The notes: generated from the sequence alone by a model not told the origin. DNA of 64,000 bases from Lantana camara (GCA_037501455.1 CM074858.1:97498001-97562000), one strand, 5' to 3'. Numbered from the stretch's first letter, positions 1 through 10,660 are shown. A program made the numbers and translations.

Positions 1-104
1 ATTAAAGACCTTATCTTTTGTATATCGTTATAATTCAGCATGCTCACTAGTTCTCTGTTTTACCATTTAGGTCGTAGATTCTGTGATTCTCTACGTGTTT
101 TGAA

Positions 105-929
105 ATGGCAACCAAAAACCCTCTTGTATCGATCCTCGAGTCAAACAAGTTGACTGGTCCCAACTATTATGATTGGCTGAGGAATCTAAAAATCATTTTA
201 GATTCTTCGAAGAGAACTTATGTTCTCTTCGAAGGGGAGCCTAGTCCCGAAGGGGAGGCTCCCACTCGGGCCGAGCGGGACGCGATTCAGAAGTGGAAGG
301 ATGATAATCTCCAAGCCCGTTGCCTTATGTTGGCTAACATGTCTCCGGACTTGCAAAGGCAACATGAGGCCATGGAATTCGCTTGGGAGATTTACGACCA
401 CTTAGAGCAACTTTACCACCCTCATGAACGTGTTACAAGGTATAACACTTCAAAGGAATTGTTCCACTTGAGAATGAGGGAAGGTTCAAGTGTCCATGAA
501 TATGGACTCAAGTTTCTCGCCCTTACTGAGAAAGTTGCTTCCATGGACATGACACTGAAAGATGAGCTTTCAGTGGATTTGTTGCTAGCTTCGCTCCCAC
601 CATCATTCAACCCATTTGTCCTTAACTTCAATATGAATCATGCTGGTGCTACTGTAGCTGAGCTGATTAGTCAGCTTGTGACTGCTGAAAGCACGATCAA
701 GAAGGACAATAAGGTTTTGATGGTGAATGCTCCATCTTCTCTTCTGGGCCTTCTAAAGGTAAGGGCAAGAAAGCCCAAAGGAAGAAGAAGAAACCCCTTA
801 GGCCCACTGGTGGCGTGTCGAAGGGGAAGGCCCAAAAGAAGAAGCGTGATCAGAAAGAGGATGTTTGCTTCCATTGTGGCAAAGCGGGACATTGGAGGAG
901 AAACTGCCCAGAGTACAAGGCTACTCTAA
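105..929 (+). pseudogene. gag: copia gag (capsid part), frameshifted
   Basis: Gag forms the cytoplasmic particle that packages element RNA. The ATG at 105 gives MATKNPLVSILESNK, and the minus-strand element starts the same way. The N-terminal part has the copia gag feel (LTGPNYYDWLRNLK), followed by a helical region (VHEYGLKFL, DELSVDLLLASLPPSF) typical of the UBN2/gag-polypeptide family. Relative to the minus-strand copy a base is missing near 735-745, so the last ~55 residues are read out of frame (Arg/Lys-rich) and the true nucleocapsid continues in the frame used from 815. Family and role are secure; function is lost. Confidence 0.9.
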
Positions 930-1144
930 AGAAAGTTATCTTTCTCGTTGAAGTAAATCTTTCTATTAATTCTAGTTCTTGGGTACTTGATACCGGTTGT
1001 GGAACTCATATCTGTAATGATGTACAGATGCTAAGTGAAGTCCAACAACTCAAAGAAGGAGAATGTGTCTTGAAGATCGGCAATGGCTCAAACGTTGAAG
1101 CTCGAGCTTTAGGCACAATTAGATTAGATTTAGGTAGTTTTTAG
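815..1144 (+). pseudogene. copia nucleocapsid zinc knuckle and protease N-terminus
   Basis: This frame carries the CCHC knuckle CFHCGKAGHWRRNC (CX2CX4HX4C, about 863-904), which binds element RNA. It is followed by the start of the aspartic protease, SSWVLDTGCGTHICND, with the catalytic Asp at 988-990. The minus-strand copy reads DTGSGT here. A TAG at 1142-1144 interrupts the protease; the sibling has a Glu codon there. The same frame then continues open through LYVPSIIRN toward integrase, so the stop is a point lesion rather than a domain border. Confidence 0.88.
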
Positions 1145-2671
1145 TTAGTCTTAAATAAAGTCCTTTATGTACCGAGCATTATTCGTAATATAATTTCAGT
1201 TCCAATATTAGATTGTGAAGGTTATGAAACTTATATTAAGAATGGTAAATACTTTATCAAACGGAACAACTCTTCCGTTCACATCGGTACTCTAAGTAAT
1301 GGACTTTATCTAACTCAGAATATCAATATTATGAATATACAACGAGAAACGAAGCGTAAGAGAGATGACAAAGTTTCAGCTCCCTTATGGCACGCTAGAT
1401 TAGGACACATTTCCAAGAAAAGAATTAGCAAGATAAACACTTTAGGATCATTCTCTGAAAATGATCTTAAGGAGTTAACTTCTTGCGGATCCTGTCTCAA
1501 AGGAAAAATGTCCAAAGTTCCTTTTAAAGGAACTGTGGAATGTGCCACTAAGGTTTTGGATTTGATCCATACTGATGTTTGTGGACCGCTTAGTGTAAGC
1601 ACTAGAAACAATCATCAGTATTTCATAACCGTTACTGATGACTTTAGTCGGTATGGTTATGTATACTTAATGAAGTATAAATCTGAAGCTTTTGAAAAAT
1701 TCTTAGAATTTCAAAAGGAGGTTGAGAACCAAACTGGTCACAAGATCAAAGCACTTCGATCTGATCGAGGAGGCGAGTATCTTAGTGAAGAATTCCTTAA
1801 TCATCTCAAAGATAATAGGATTATCTCTCAGTGGACTCCTCCGGAAACTCCTCAGCTTAATGGAGTTTCTCACAGAAGGAATCGAACCTTACTTGATATG
1901 GTTCGTTCCATGATGAGTTTCACTGACTTACCACCTTCTTTCTGGGGTTATGCCCTAGAAAGTGCAGCAAAGATTTTGAATCTAGTTCCCTCTAAGTCAG
2001 TCCCTAAAACGCCCTATGAAATGTGGCATGGTAAAATCCCTAGCTATTCTTACTTAAGAATTTGGGGTTGTCCTGCTTACGTGAAGAGGACAGTGGGAGA
2101 TAAGTTAGAATCTCGTTCTAACTTATGGTACTTTGTAGGTTATCCTAAGGAATCCATAGGATATGACTTCTATGATCAATCTGAGCAAAAGGTGTTTGTT
2201 TCCAGAAATACCATTTTTCTTGAGGAACCGTTCCTTAAAGAAAGGAAAGGCAAGATCATAGAATTAGAGGAAGTACAAAGTGAACCCACGCCACCCACTG
2301 AAGAAACGTCCCCTACTGATCAACCACAACCAATCACGAATTTCGATACACACGAAAATCCTCCTCTAAGGCGTTCTGAACGCACTCCTAGACAACCGGA
2401 GAGATGGTATGGATTCTTCCATGAAATCTCTCAAAAGGATAATGATCCTTTAACATATGAGGAGGCACTTTCAGATTCTGACTCTGAACAGTGGATAGAA
2501 GCCATGAAGTCCGAAATGGATTCCATGAACTCCAACCAAATTTGGACCTTGGTAGATTTGCCTGATGGGGTCAAACCCATAGGTTGCAAATGGATCTTTA
2601 AGAGAAAGCTTGGAGTTGATGGAAGCATTGCAGCCTATAAAGCAAGACTGGTTGCTAAAGGATTCACTTAA
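1145..2671 (+). pseudogene. copia protease C-terminus and integrase, catalytic Glu lost
   Basis: Integrase joins element cDNA to chromosomal DNA. The frame includes the rest of the protease, then the HHCC zinc finger (WHARLGH ... CGSCLKG, about 1389-1505) and the DDE core: IHTDVCGP, then ALRSDRGGEY, then NGVSHRRNRT. The last motif normally carries the catalytic Glu; here the codon at 1871-1873 is His (CAC), while the minus-strand copy has ERRNRT. The tail runs through RIWGCPAYVK, an acidic Pro-rich linker and the start of RT (KPIGCKWIFKRKL). It ends at a TAA (2669-2671); the sibling has a Gln codon there. A dead integrase is inferred from the missing Glu. Confidence 0.9.
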
Positions 2672-2704
2672 AGACCCGGCGTGGACTTTGATGAAACTTT
2701 TTAG

Positions 2705-4024
2705 CCAGTTGCAATGCAAAAGTCTATTCGGATCATGCTTGCCATTGCTGCGTATTATAACTACGAGATATGGCAAATGGATGTGAAAACTGCCTTTCTC
2801 AATGGTAACATTGATAAAGACATTTATATGGAGCAACCCATAGGTTTCACATTCAGTGGGAGTGAGCAAAAGGTTTGCAAACTCCAAAGATCAATCTATG
2901 GATTGAAACAGGCTTCTAGGAATTGGAACATTCGATTTGATGAATCAGTCAAAGCGTTTGGCTTCATTCAAATTTCGAATCAGATCTGTGTGTATAGAAA
3001 GGAATTGGAGACCTCAGTACAATTCTTAGTACTTTATGTTGATGACATCCTTCTTATTAGGAATTCGAATGATGACATGAAAGTAACTAAGTTATGGTTA
3101 TCGAACCAATTCGAGATGAAAGATCTTGGTGATGCGTCCTATATCCTTGGAATTAAAATCTATAGAGATAGATCTAAAAGGTTAATAGGACTATCACAGT
3201 CGATGTACATTGACAAAGTATTGAAGAGATTCAATATGGAGCCAGCAAAGGTTAAGAACCTTCCTATGAGTGTAGGAACATGTCTTTCAAAGAAGATGTG
3301 TCCTAAGACTAACCTTGAGAAGGAAAGAATGACTCATACACCTTATGCATCAGCAATAGGTAGCATAATGTATGCAATGTTATGTACTCGACCGGATGTG
3401 GCTTATGCACTTAGTGTAACAAGTCGTTTCCAATCTGACCCTGGAGATGGTCACTGGGCTGCCGTGAAGAATATTCTTAAATACGTGAAAAGTACTAAAG
3501 ATTTATTCTTAGTTTACGGAGGTCAGAAAGATCTTACTGTCGTAGGATATTGCGATGCAAGCTTTGCATCTGACTTAGATGATTTTAAGTCAATGTCAGG
3601 ATACATTTTCTGCCTAAACGGCGGAACAGTGAGTTGGAAGAGTTCCAAGCAAACTACCACTGCAGATTCGACCACTGAGGCCGAATACTTAGCTGCAATT
3701 GATGCAGCTAAGGAAAGTGTTTGGATTAGAAACTTCATTCAAGAGTTGAATGTTGTTCCTAGCATGAAAGACCCCATTACTGTGTTCTGTGACAACACTG
3801 GGGCGGTTGCTCAAGCAAGAGAACCAAGATCTCACCAACGGACCAAACACATTATGAGGAAGTATCACCTAATCCGTGATATTATCAAAAGAGGAGATGT
3901 GCTAATTGAGAGGGTCACATCAGCAGAGAACGTGGCAGATCCACTTACTAAACCCCTTAGTCGAGAAGCTTTCCAAGGTCATCTTCAGAAGATGGGACTT
4001 AGAGTAGCTTTAGAATGGCTTTGA
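2705..4024 (+). pseudogene. copia reverse transcriptase and RNase H
   Basis: Reverse transcriptase copies element RNA; RNase H removes the RNA strand. Same frame as the upstream pieces, after a further TAG at 2702-2704. Motifs in order: WQMDVKTAFLNG (first Asp), KLQRSIYGLKQASRNW, LYVDDILLI with both catalytic Asp codons at 3041-3046, QFEMKDLG, YASAIGSIMYAMLCTRPDVAYA, then RNase H with [25 protein letters not shown] and the tail RTKHIMRKYHLIRD. It ends at TGA 4022-4024, just before the polypurine tract. This 436-residue stretch is itself open and its RT motif is intact, in contrast to the minus-strand copy. Confidence 0.93.
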
Positions 4025-4029
4025 CGGGC

Positions 4030-4039
4030 AAGTGGGAGA
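4030..4039 (+). other. polypurine tract of element A
   Basis: AAGTGGGAGA lies next to the LTR start TGTTAGGAAT at 4041. This is the usual plus-strand primer position. The same tract precedes the LTRs at 21312 and 29201. Confidence 0.85.
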
Positions 4040-5185
4040 TTGTTAGGAATAGTGCCCTAGAAAGCCGATTGTATATCCGCTTTGTGCTTTTCGTTATTGT
4101 AATCACAGACAATCTTTGAATGAAATAACGAATTGAGGCAACACTTCTTTATATGCTCTTGTTTGGTATGCGTTTACTTTAGCTGTGCATGTATGAGAAC
4201 TCCCCTAATCCTGATGACTTTAGGACTCTACCATTTAGGTGAAATGGTTCATGAAACGAGCCCTATATCACATAAGTCATGATTAGTAAAATACTCCAAG
4301 CCGATGAGTCCTACAGACAGTGGGAGTGTCAACCTGACTCCTCTAAGGCTTGCTTGTGGGATCGCGCCCTTAAGAAGGACCACCTTGTTTCATGGAGGTG
4401 CAAAGTGTATAGTTGATACGTGCGTGATACATGAGGGTGCTTACTTTAATAAGTAAGTTCACTGAGGTGCCCCGTGTGAGAACATTCCTAAATGGGAAAG
4501 GAAGTTTCTATTTCAGGAAATGGAAACTTCCAGATTAGGAAATATCTCACGAGTCATTGATGTGATTAATTGATCCTTAGACTTGAGGTTCCTTGTCACT
4601 TTATGAGTTAACTATGTAGTCTTAGGTATAAGCTTTAAAGGGTGTCGCCTTAGACAACTGATTCAAGGCTTATGCTGGGGCTGCACAAGTGATTCATGAA
4701 AGTGAATGAGAATCAAGAAAGGACCTACACTTGCATTTGCAAGGTGATCTCTTATTGTGTAAGTCATTCATATGCCATTTGGAGTCCTTGGCCAAGGCAG
4801 TAGATCAAGACATCAAGAAAAGGGTTTCTTGTATTGAGATCAAATGGATATGAAATGCACTTAGCTTTAAGACCGGATTATTAGGGTTCTGATTATTCCC
4901 TTGCCCTAGATCTTGGTTGAGAGATAGTGAGTAGGAGGATTGTATCTCACATGAATCAATGACTTAAAGGTTCTGTTGAATCCGAACATTCCAATTCAGC
5001 TAGGGGTTAAACACCTGTTGCTAGACTATGGTCGTTTAATCTGTGGACTGATTAATTAATTAGTGAATTAATTAATTAGGGTCACTGCTAATTGAATTGA
5101 GAACCTAGAGGGTCACACACAACAACTTGGTTACATGAGTTGAGGCTTTAAAATGATTAAACGAGTTAATCGAGCCTAGAGGGTT

Positions 5186-5258
5186 CCACACGTGTGAAGG
5201 CACACGTGTGGGTCACGTGAGTGACATGTGTCCTTGTGACACGTGTCCCACACGTGTG
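5186..5258 (+). promoter_or_regulatory. CACGTG (G-box) cluster in LTR U3
   Basis: Five CACGTG cores plus one degenerate CATGTG occur within 73 bp, several inside larger palindromes such as CCACACGTGTG. G-boxes bind plant bZIP and bHLH factors. Use as an LTR enhancer, about 350-400 bp upstream of the TATA box, is inferred. Confidence 0.6.
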
Positions 5259-5598
5259 AATATATATATTGTATATATATATTAAATAATTAAATGTGTT
5301 AATTATTTAATAGACTTTGGTTTAATTTTGAATTAAAAAAAAAGTCTAATTTTGGAGAAAAATAATCTAGTTAATTAATTATGAATTAATTAATTAGATA
5401 AAATAAGTTATTTATTTTAAATAAATAAAGTATAAAATTATCCAAAAATAGTTTGGATATTTTTAGCTCTCTTGAAAGTTGATTTGAATTAGAATTCAAA
5501 GTCAAAGTTGAAAATTACTTGATGATCAAGTAATAGGAGAGAGAGGGACCAAATCCTTACCCATCAAGGAATAGGTTCGGCCGTCCCTCTCCCTTTCC

Positions 5599-5624
5599 TA
5601 TATATAGGGGAGCTCATGCTCCCC
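5599..5624 (+). promoter_or_regulatory. LTR TATA box and adjoining hairpin
   Basis: TATATATA (5599-5606) is followed directly by GGGGAGC-TCAT-GCTCCCC (5607-5624), a perfect 7-bp stem. The arrangement recurs in every LTR of the family. Transcription should start about 25-30 bp below the TATA box, at or just after the hairpin. Confidence 0.6.
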
Positions 5625-5995
5625 TTTAGAGCTAATTGACAATTCTTTTGGTTCATGTGTTGAACACCTTCCTTTCTCCAAGATTAAATAAAACCCTAGG
5701 TTAAGCCTAAACACTAACTAGAGAACTAGCATCCTTACTAGTTAGATTGTGATCAAGTTGGTGGACTATCTCTAGAGAGCTTCAAGTTAGAAGTTTGAAG
5801 ATTCGAGCTTTACCAAGGAGAGGGGATCAAGCCGCGAGAAGAACGTTCTTGGGTGGCTTGAAACGCTTCAAGAAATAATAAAAGAAAAGTAAGTTCTCTA
5901 TCTCTACGAATTTGGTTACACGATTGCGAGTCCAAGATCCTTTTGTTGGGAAAATTTTTTAAATTCCTCTGCTTTCTGATTCGTGTTTTCCAACA

Positions 5996-6267
5996 TGTGC
6001 TTGGTCCGTTGGTGCGATCTTGGTTCTCTTGCTTGAGCAACCGCCCTAGTGTTGTCACAAAACACAGTAATGGGATCTTTCATGCTAGGAACAACATTCA
6101 ACTCTTGAATGAAGTTTCTAATCCAAACACCTTCCTTAGCTGCATCATTTGCAGCTAAGTATTCGGCCTCAGTGGTCGAATCTGCAGTGGTTGTTTGCTT
6201 GGAACTCTTCCAACTCACTGCTCCGCCGTTTTGGCAGAAAATGTATCCTGACATTGACTTAAAATCA
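5996..6267 (-). pseudogene. antisense copia RNase H fragment
   Basis: On the minus strand this reads [15 protein letters not shown], then [26 protein letters not shown] and HQRTKHM, the same RNase H domain as element A. It is cut at 5995/5996 by the end of element A's LTR. The frame runs on into LTR sequence, but that is accidental. Homology stops near 6267. It looks like the target into which element A inserted. Confidence 0.88.
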
Positions 6268-6766
6268 TGTAGTGCTTTCTGACACTCTGTACTTGGCATT
6301 GCACCTGCTACCATTGCTTTACAACCACCTTTATGGCAGGCCTACAGATGCTTTTCCACAGATCTCTCACATTGAGCCACGTGTCAAGGGCAACACTGGG
6401 TTTGGGACCACTTGATCAGATTACCCAAAACACCCTTGCCCTCAACTTATAAATAAGGGATTCTTCTCACAGGAAGTCATCTTCTCCAGAGCACTCTGCA
6501 CTAAAAAAATTGGGCACACTTTCCTCCATTTACTTCTTCTCAAGCTCTGCATTACCTTCACCATAACTGTACCCTGACTGCACTTCCTTGGTGTTATCCT
6601 AGTTAGAAGAACACACACTCAAAAGGAAACCCAGTTCCTGAGGCTTCGTGCCTTTGATGGTCTTCCCTTCCCAAACAAAATCTTAAAGTGTTGGTTGTAT
6701 CTTAAGAATCCAATTCCTACACCATCACATATACAATTAATTATAGGTATATACACTATATATATA

Positions 6767-6768
<2 letters not shown>
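6268..6768. other. unassigned sequence with a promoter-like patch
   Basis: No coding region recognised. A CCACGTGTC G-box (about 6379-6387) lies some 65 bp upstream of a TATA-like TTATAAATA (about 6446-6454), and CT/AC-rich DNA follows. This is the layout of a plant promoter or LTR U3-R, but no element ends could be placed. Confidence 0.3.

Positions 6769-6812
<44 letters not shown>
6769..6812. repeat. (TA)n microsatellite
   Basis: Nearly pure alternating TA. Similar runs occur at about 8038-8078, 8822-8874 and 45760-45804. Confidence 0.9.
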
Positions 6813-6820
<8 letters not shown>

Positions 6821-6822
6821 TC

Positions 6823-7080
6823 CGAATAGTACCCATAAGTTGAAAAATGTTTGTTTACTCCCCATTTTCAAAAAAAAATTCGTATATACATGATATTGTG
6901 AAAAACATACAACATTTAGGAATTTAGTTACGTGATCCTTGAGTTTTTATACCACATTTGAAAAAAATGGGGAGTAAACAAACATTTTGCCTCTCATCTG
7001 GGGAGCAAACGCAAATTTTTTTAAAAATGGGGAGCAAACAACATTTGAGTCCCCATTTGGGGATTTTCCGAGAATTCCCC
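6823..7080. repeat. MITE-like repeat, copy 1
   Basis: Begins GAATAGTACCCATAAGTTGA and ends GGGGATTTTCCGAGAATTCC. Inside are inverted blocks such as TTTACTCCCCATTTT and its complement AAAATGGGGAGTAAA. A second member with the same ends lies at 58310-58688. There is no coding capacity, so it is probably a non-autonomous DNA transposon or foldback. Confidence 0.55.
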
Positions 7081-7410
7081 GTATATATATATATATAATA
7101 CAATATATAATATATAATTATTTTATATCAATTATTATATTATATATAATATATTAAACCTAACCTAACCTAACCCACCTCCCACGGCAACAGCCGCCGT
7201 GCCCCCACCCCCTTCCCTTCTTCTTCTTCTTCTTCCTCCCCATTAACAGCGGCGGCCGACCACCACCGCGCCACCGCCCACAATTTTCCTCCCCCGTCAC
7301 TGTGCCATCGCCCACCCCTTTCTTCTTCCTCCTTCCCCAACCAACACAACAGCAACACAGCAAGATCCACATCCATGGAGTTTGTTTTTTTTTTATAATT
7401 AAATTTATAT

Positions 7411-7441
<31 letters not shown>

Positions 7442-7484
7442 TAATATATAATATTTTTATATTATATATACACACATATATATT
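7081..7484. other. AT-rich DNA with a GC/CT-rich island
   Basis: TA-rich flanks surround about 220 bp (7160-7380) rich in CCACC, CTT repeats and GGCGGCCG. The open frames across it are Glu/Lys/Gly low-complexity and have no recognisable domain. It may be a relic of a 5' exon or UTR. A short CCTAA repeat sits at 7155-7176. Confidence 0.3.
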
Positions 7485-8035
7485 ATTAAGTGCATTATAG
7501 ACATTTCACCACTAAAAGAACATTTCTACACGCAATCAACGCGCGTGTGAGTCCAACATTAGGGCATAGGGTTTTTTGTGCAAAAAAATTAACAAACATA
7601 AGGTTTTTAAATGATATTTTATATGTCAGGGTTTTTTTTGCCTATTACGCATAACACAGGGGAGTAACGTGCATTTTTCTCATTATTTAATTGATAATTG
7701 AATGTTATCTTATTTAATTTGTCCTTTAAGAATATGTCGTTAGATTAATCGATGAGTTTATAATTGGAATTAGTTTAATCTTTTTTTGAAATTTAAAATT
7801 TTTTTTGGTAAGAATTTTTGAAATTTATATGTTTACCCTAGAGAAAAATGCAGGAAACTACCCTGTGTTAGGCGAAAAGAGCAGAAAAAATCCCGACATA
7901 TGGAATATCATCCAAAGAACCCTGTGTTTTCTAAAAGTTTGCAAAAAAAAACCCTGAGCGCGTTGTGTGGCCCTCACGCGCGTTGACTGCGTGTGTGGAA
8001 GGGGTTTTGGGATGAAATGTCACTTATGCCCTTAA

Positions 8036-8036
<1 letters not shown>
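7485..8036. mobile_element. foldback element with ~195-bp inverted arms
   Basis: Left arm 7485-7681 and right arm 7841-8036 are imperfect inverted copies around a 159-bp spacer. The outer ends are ATTAAGTGCATTATAGACAT on the left and, read inverted on the right, ATTAAGGGCATAAGTGACAT. The inner ends share GAGAAAAATGCA. Both arms carry CACGCGCGTTGA-type blocks and AAAACCCTG motifs. No ORF. It is a foldback MITE or a hairpin locus. Confidence 0.7.

Positions 8037-8037
<1 letters not shown>

Positions 8038-8078
<41 letters not shown>
8038..8078. repeat. (TA)n run between two foldbacks
   Basis: About 40 bp of alternating TA separates the two inverted-repeat elements and may have been their shared insertion target. 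Confidence 0.85.
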
Positions 8079-8080
<2 letters not shown>

Positions 8081-8725
8081 TTAACTGCATCTAACCCCTT
8101 TCCCTTTGTGTTAGTTTCAATTTGCAGAAAAAACCCTTAGTTATGACAATTAGCATATAATATAATATAATATTATAATAAATATAATATATATATATAT
8201 ATATATACATATAATATAATATATAAATATAAAATATTGTATATTGTATTATGTATATATTTATTTAGTATATACAAGTATAAGTAATAAATAATATATT
8301 TTTTAATGAAAATATATAAATAATATCGATGTATATTTTTATTTATTAATAATATTTTTAAATAATAGAAATACATTTATATCTATATTTTAATATATAT
8401 ATTTAAAATTATTAAAAATGATTTTTAATATTTATCTATTTTTTATTTTTTTAATATAATATGCATATATTAAATATGTATATTTTAAAAAATAATATAG
8501 TTATAATATTTTTATTCTTAATACATTAAATATTTGCATTTTTAATATTATTTTAATATATAAAGTAAGGGTATTTTAGGGTTATCACATTTTATATTTG
8601 ACCAAATGAGTTCGAGGGGCGGTGTGCAAAATTTAAAATAACGCAGGGTTTTTTTAGCTAATTTTCATAATTGAGGATTTTTTCTGTAAATTGAAACTAA
8701 CACAGGGGGTTAGGTGCAGTTAACT
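8079..8725. mobile_element. foldback/MITE with ~65-bp terminal inverted repeats
   Basis: Left end AGTTAACTGCATCTAACCCC and right end, read inverted, AGTTAACTGCACCTAACCCC. The match continues through GTGTTAGTTTCAATTT and AGAAAAAACC to about 8146 and 8662. The interior is very AT-rich with no coding content. Size (647 bp) and structure fit a MITE. The palindromic tip AGTTAACT hides any TTAA target duplication. Confidence 0.75.
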
Positions 8726-8840
8726 CGTTTACCCTAATTAGAATTATAATTCTGAAAGTTGTGAAATAAATTAGATTTGTGTTGTATAAATATGTAGAGA
8801 AAGATATACACATCTGTACGTGTGTATATATATATATATG

Positions 8841-8875
<35 letters not shown>

Positions 8876-9539
8876 CAGGAATGATGGTCTATCTTAGTTC
8901 TTTTGGCCACGCTATCATTACATCTCATGAAGATAATAATATAAAGGGCAAATTACACCGAGCCTTCCTTTTATTAAGTGAACTTTAATTCTTCGTGCAT
9001 ATGACATTTCATCATTTAAACAATTCACAGTCAATTTCCTTTTCTGAAAATAATCCATAATTAATATCGCCATCATTGTAAGTATTATTACCTGTTACGG
9101 ATGTGCTTTTACTTTGGAGCGATCACTTATTTTACGATTGAAAGCTATTGAATTAGTTTGAGTTTTAAGAATATTTTATGAAATTTGTTGATAATCTTAT
9201 AATTGTAATCGATTTGATATTTTGGGAATTAATATTTTTATCGGGTGAATCATGCTTTGTATTTGATTTTATATTGTGAAAGTAAATTAGTATTTGGATT
9301 CCATGATATATTTTATGACGGACTATTTGATCAAGAAATTTCAGATTAATATTAATCCCGATAAATTATTCATTTTATAGATAATTTTATCATGAGATTT
9401 CTCCAAATGGTTGTCCCCAAAAAAATAAAAATAAAAAATAAAAATATATTTATAAATTTTATTTGATTAATTTTTATACAGCCACGTGATTGTTCAATTA
9501 ATTTGTTTGGATGTTTTTAGATAGCATAATTTATGTAAT
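8726..9539. other. AT-rich stretch, nothing coding seen
   Basis: Contains a (TA)n run at about 8822-8874. The short open frames here are low-complexity Ile/Tyr strings produced by the TA repeat. No repeat ends or genes recognised. Confidence 0.5.
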
Positions 9540-10660
9540 AGTTGTATAAGTAAGTTGTGCTGTCTGGTTGTCGAGTCGAGTCACAATTTGCAGTCTGTGT
9601 ATTACAGGTGTTCCTATAGAGGAGCCCTGATCGTGTCGGGCGTTGTCTCTTTTGCAGTTTTGAAACTTTTCAGGTGAGGGATTAAAATTGTTTCAACTTG
9701 GCCAAAACATATTATGTAAATATATATATATTCTTAAAATCCAACCCTTATTTATTGAGTTTGATTTTGACCTGTTGATACTATATATATATTATTTGTT
9801 GTTTTGTAATATTTTACTATTTTATTGAAAAATCGGATTTCCTTATAAAAATGGGTTCTTGTTATATTATATATACACGTGAGTGAATGAAAAGTTTGAT
9901 TTTGAACTGTGAAACGGTTAAAAGAAAGAAACTGTTAAAATGTTTTAAAAAGCTAGTATGATCGAATGATAGAACCCTTGGGGACGCCCTTGGGGAATAT
10001 GGGCCCGAAGTATCTAGAGGGTGAAGCCCGGAGGTGTGCGCCAAAGTCTGATCTTGCTACGTACTTCTGTTAATCTCTATATGGGGCGTAGCCGGAGGTT
10101 GACTGCGTTAAGTATAGAGTGAGGTTATCGGTACCGGGGCATATTACCCCTAAGTGATCGTGTGGTTGGTTGGGGGCACCTCGACTAACAATTGGAGGGA
10201 GAAGGTTGGTTTATTGTTTTGTATTTCTTGTATTCAGGGTGTGAAAGGTTGGAGAACTCACCCGTACTCGCCGGGTTATTGTGATTGATCGATCGTTTTC
10301 ATTATTGGTTCACAAGTGTGTTTTCATACAAATTAAAAGTTATCCTTCTTATACGTCTACACATTGTTTTGAAAAGAATAAAATGTGAACCAAATTTGTG
10401 ATTTTGTTTATATATATGTATAACCCTCTCACTTAGTCACTTTGACTAACGTCCCTTCTCTTCTAGTTTTGGCTTCAGGTAGGTGTTGCTAGGCGGCATG
10501 TCGGGTCTAGGTCGACAGGTGCAGTCTAGATAGTTTGATCCTAAGTTAGTGTTTTGGAACTTCTCCTTTGTGGGAAAGTCAGGATGTGCAGTCTATACTT
10601 ACAACTGTCGTTTTGTCATCGGTCTTATCGGCCTTGTAATTGAATTAAGTGTTTGTGTAG
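9540..10660 (+). repeat. LTR-like remnant, possibly chromovirus gypsy
   Basis: No open frame of note. Blocks such as GGGCCCGAAGTATCTAGAGG, GGAGAACTCACCCGTACTCG and a CTCACTTAGTCACTTTGAC to TTTGGCTTCAGGTAGG stretch look like the U3-R-U5 part of long plant gypsy LTRs. No paired LTR or TSD was found, so this is a remembered pattern rather than a proof. Confidence 0.3.

Larger units (their letters stand above)
1..5995 (+). mobile_element. Ty1/copia element A, 3' part (body plus 3' LTR)
   Basis: The window opens just upstream of gag in a long-LTR copia retrotransposon. Position 1 matches the sequence before gag in the chain copies (around 17958), so the 5' LTR, primer site and most of the leader lie outside the window. 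Order is gag, zinc knuckle, protease, integrase, RT, RNase H, polypurine tract, 3' LTR, as expected for Ty1/copia. Reading frame is mostly kept but the copy is dead: one frameshift, three in-frame stops and an altered integrase active site. It ends in TTTTCCAACA against an antisense RNase H scrap of the same family, so it probably inserted into another copy. Confidence 0.95.
4041..5995 (+). repeat. 3' LTR of copia element A
   Basis: Starts TGTTAGGAATAGTG and ends TTTTCCAACA, 1,955 bp, with the borders confirmed by alignment with the chain LTRs (13455, 21312, 29201) and the minus-strand LTRs. U3 carries a CACGTG cluster (5186-5258) and a TATA box at 5599. The part after TATA should be R/U5. 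Confidence 0.93.

Noticed and set aside
735..929. Programmed frameshift between gag and pol
   Set aside because: Element A and the minus-strand copy reach the alternative frame through different indels (one base near 740, 28 bp near 50180), so these are mutations.
4041..4060. Host gene terminator after the pol frame
   Set aside because: The sequence is the LTR start next to a polypurine tract.
7155..7176. Telomere-like CCTAA repeats
   Set aside because: Only about three units of a 5-bp repeat; the plant telomere repeat is CCCTAAA.
7160..7376. Minus-strand ORFs in the CT/GC-rich island
   Set aside because: Glu/Lys/Gly low-complexity frames from CTT and CCACC repeats, with no family resemblance.
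8173..8376. Tyr/Ile-rich ORF, and similar frames at 8734-8988
   Set aside because: Translation of (TA)n and AT-rich DNA with no plausible protein.
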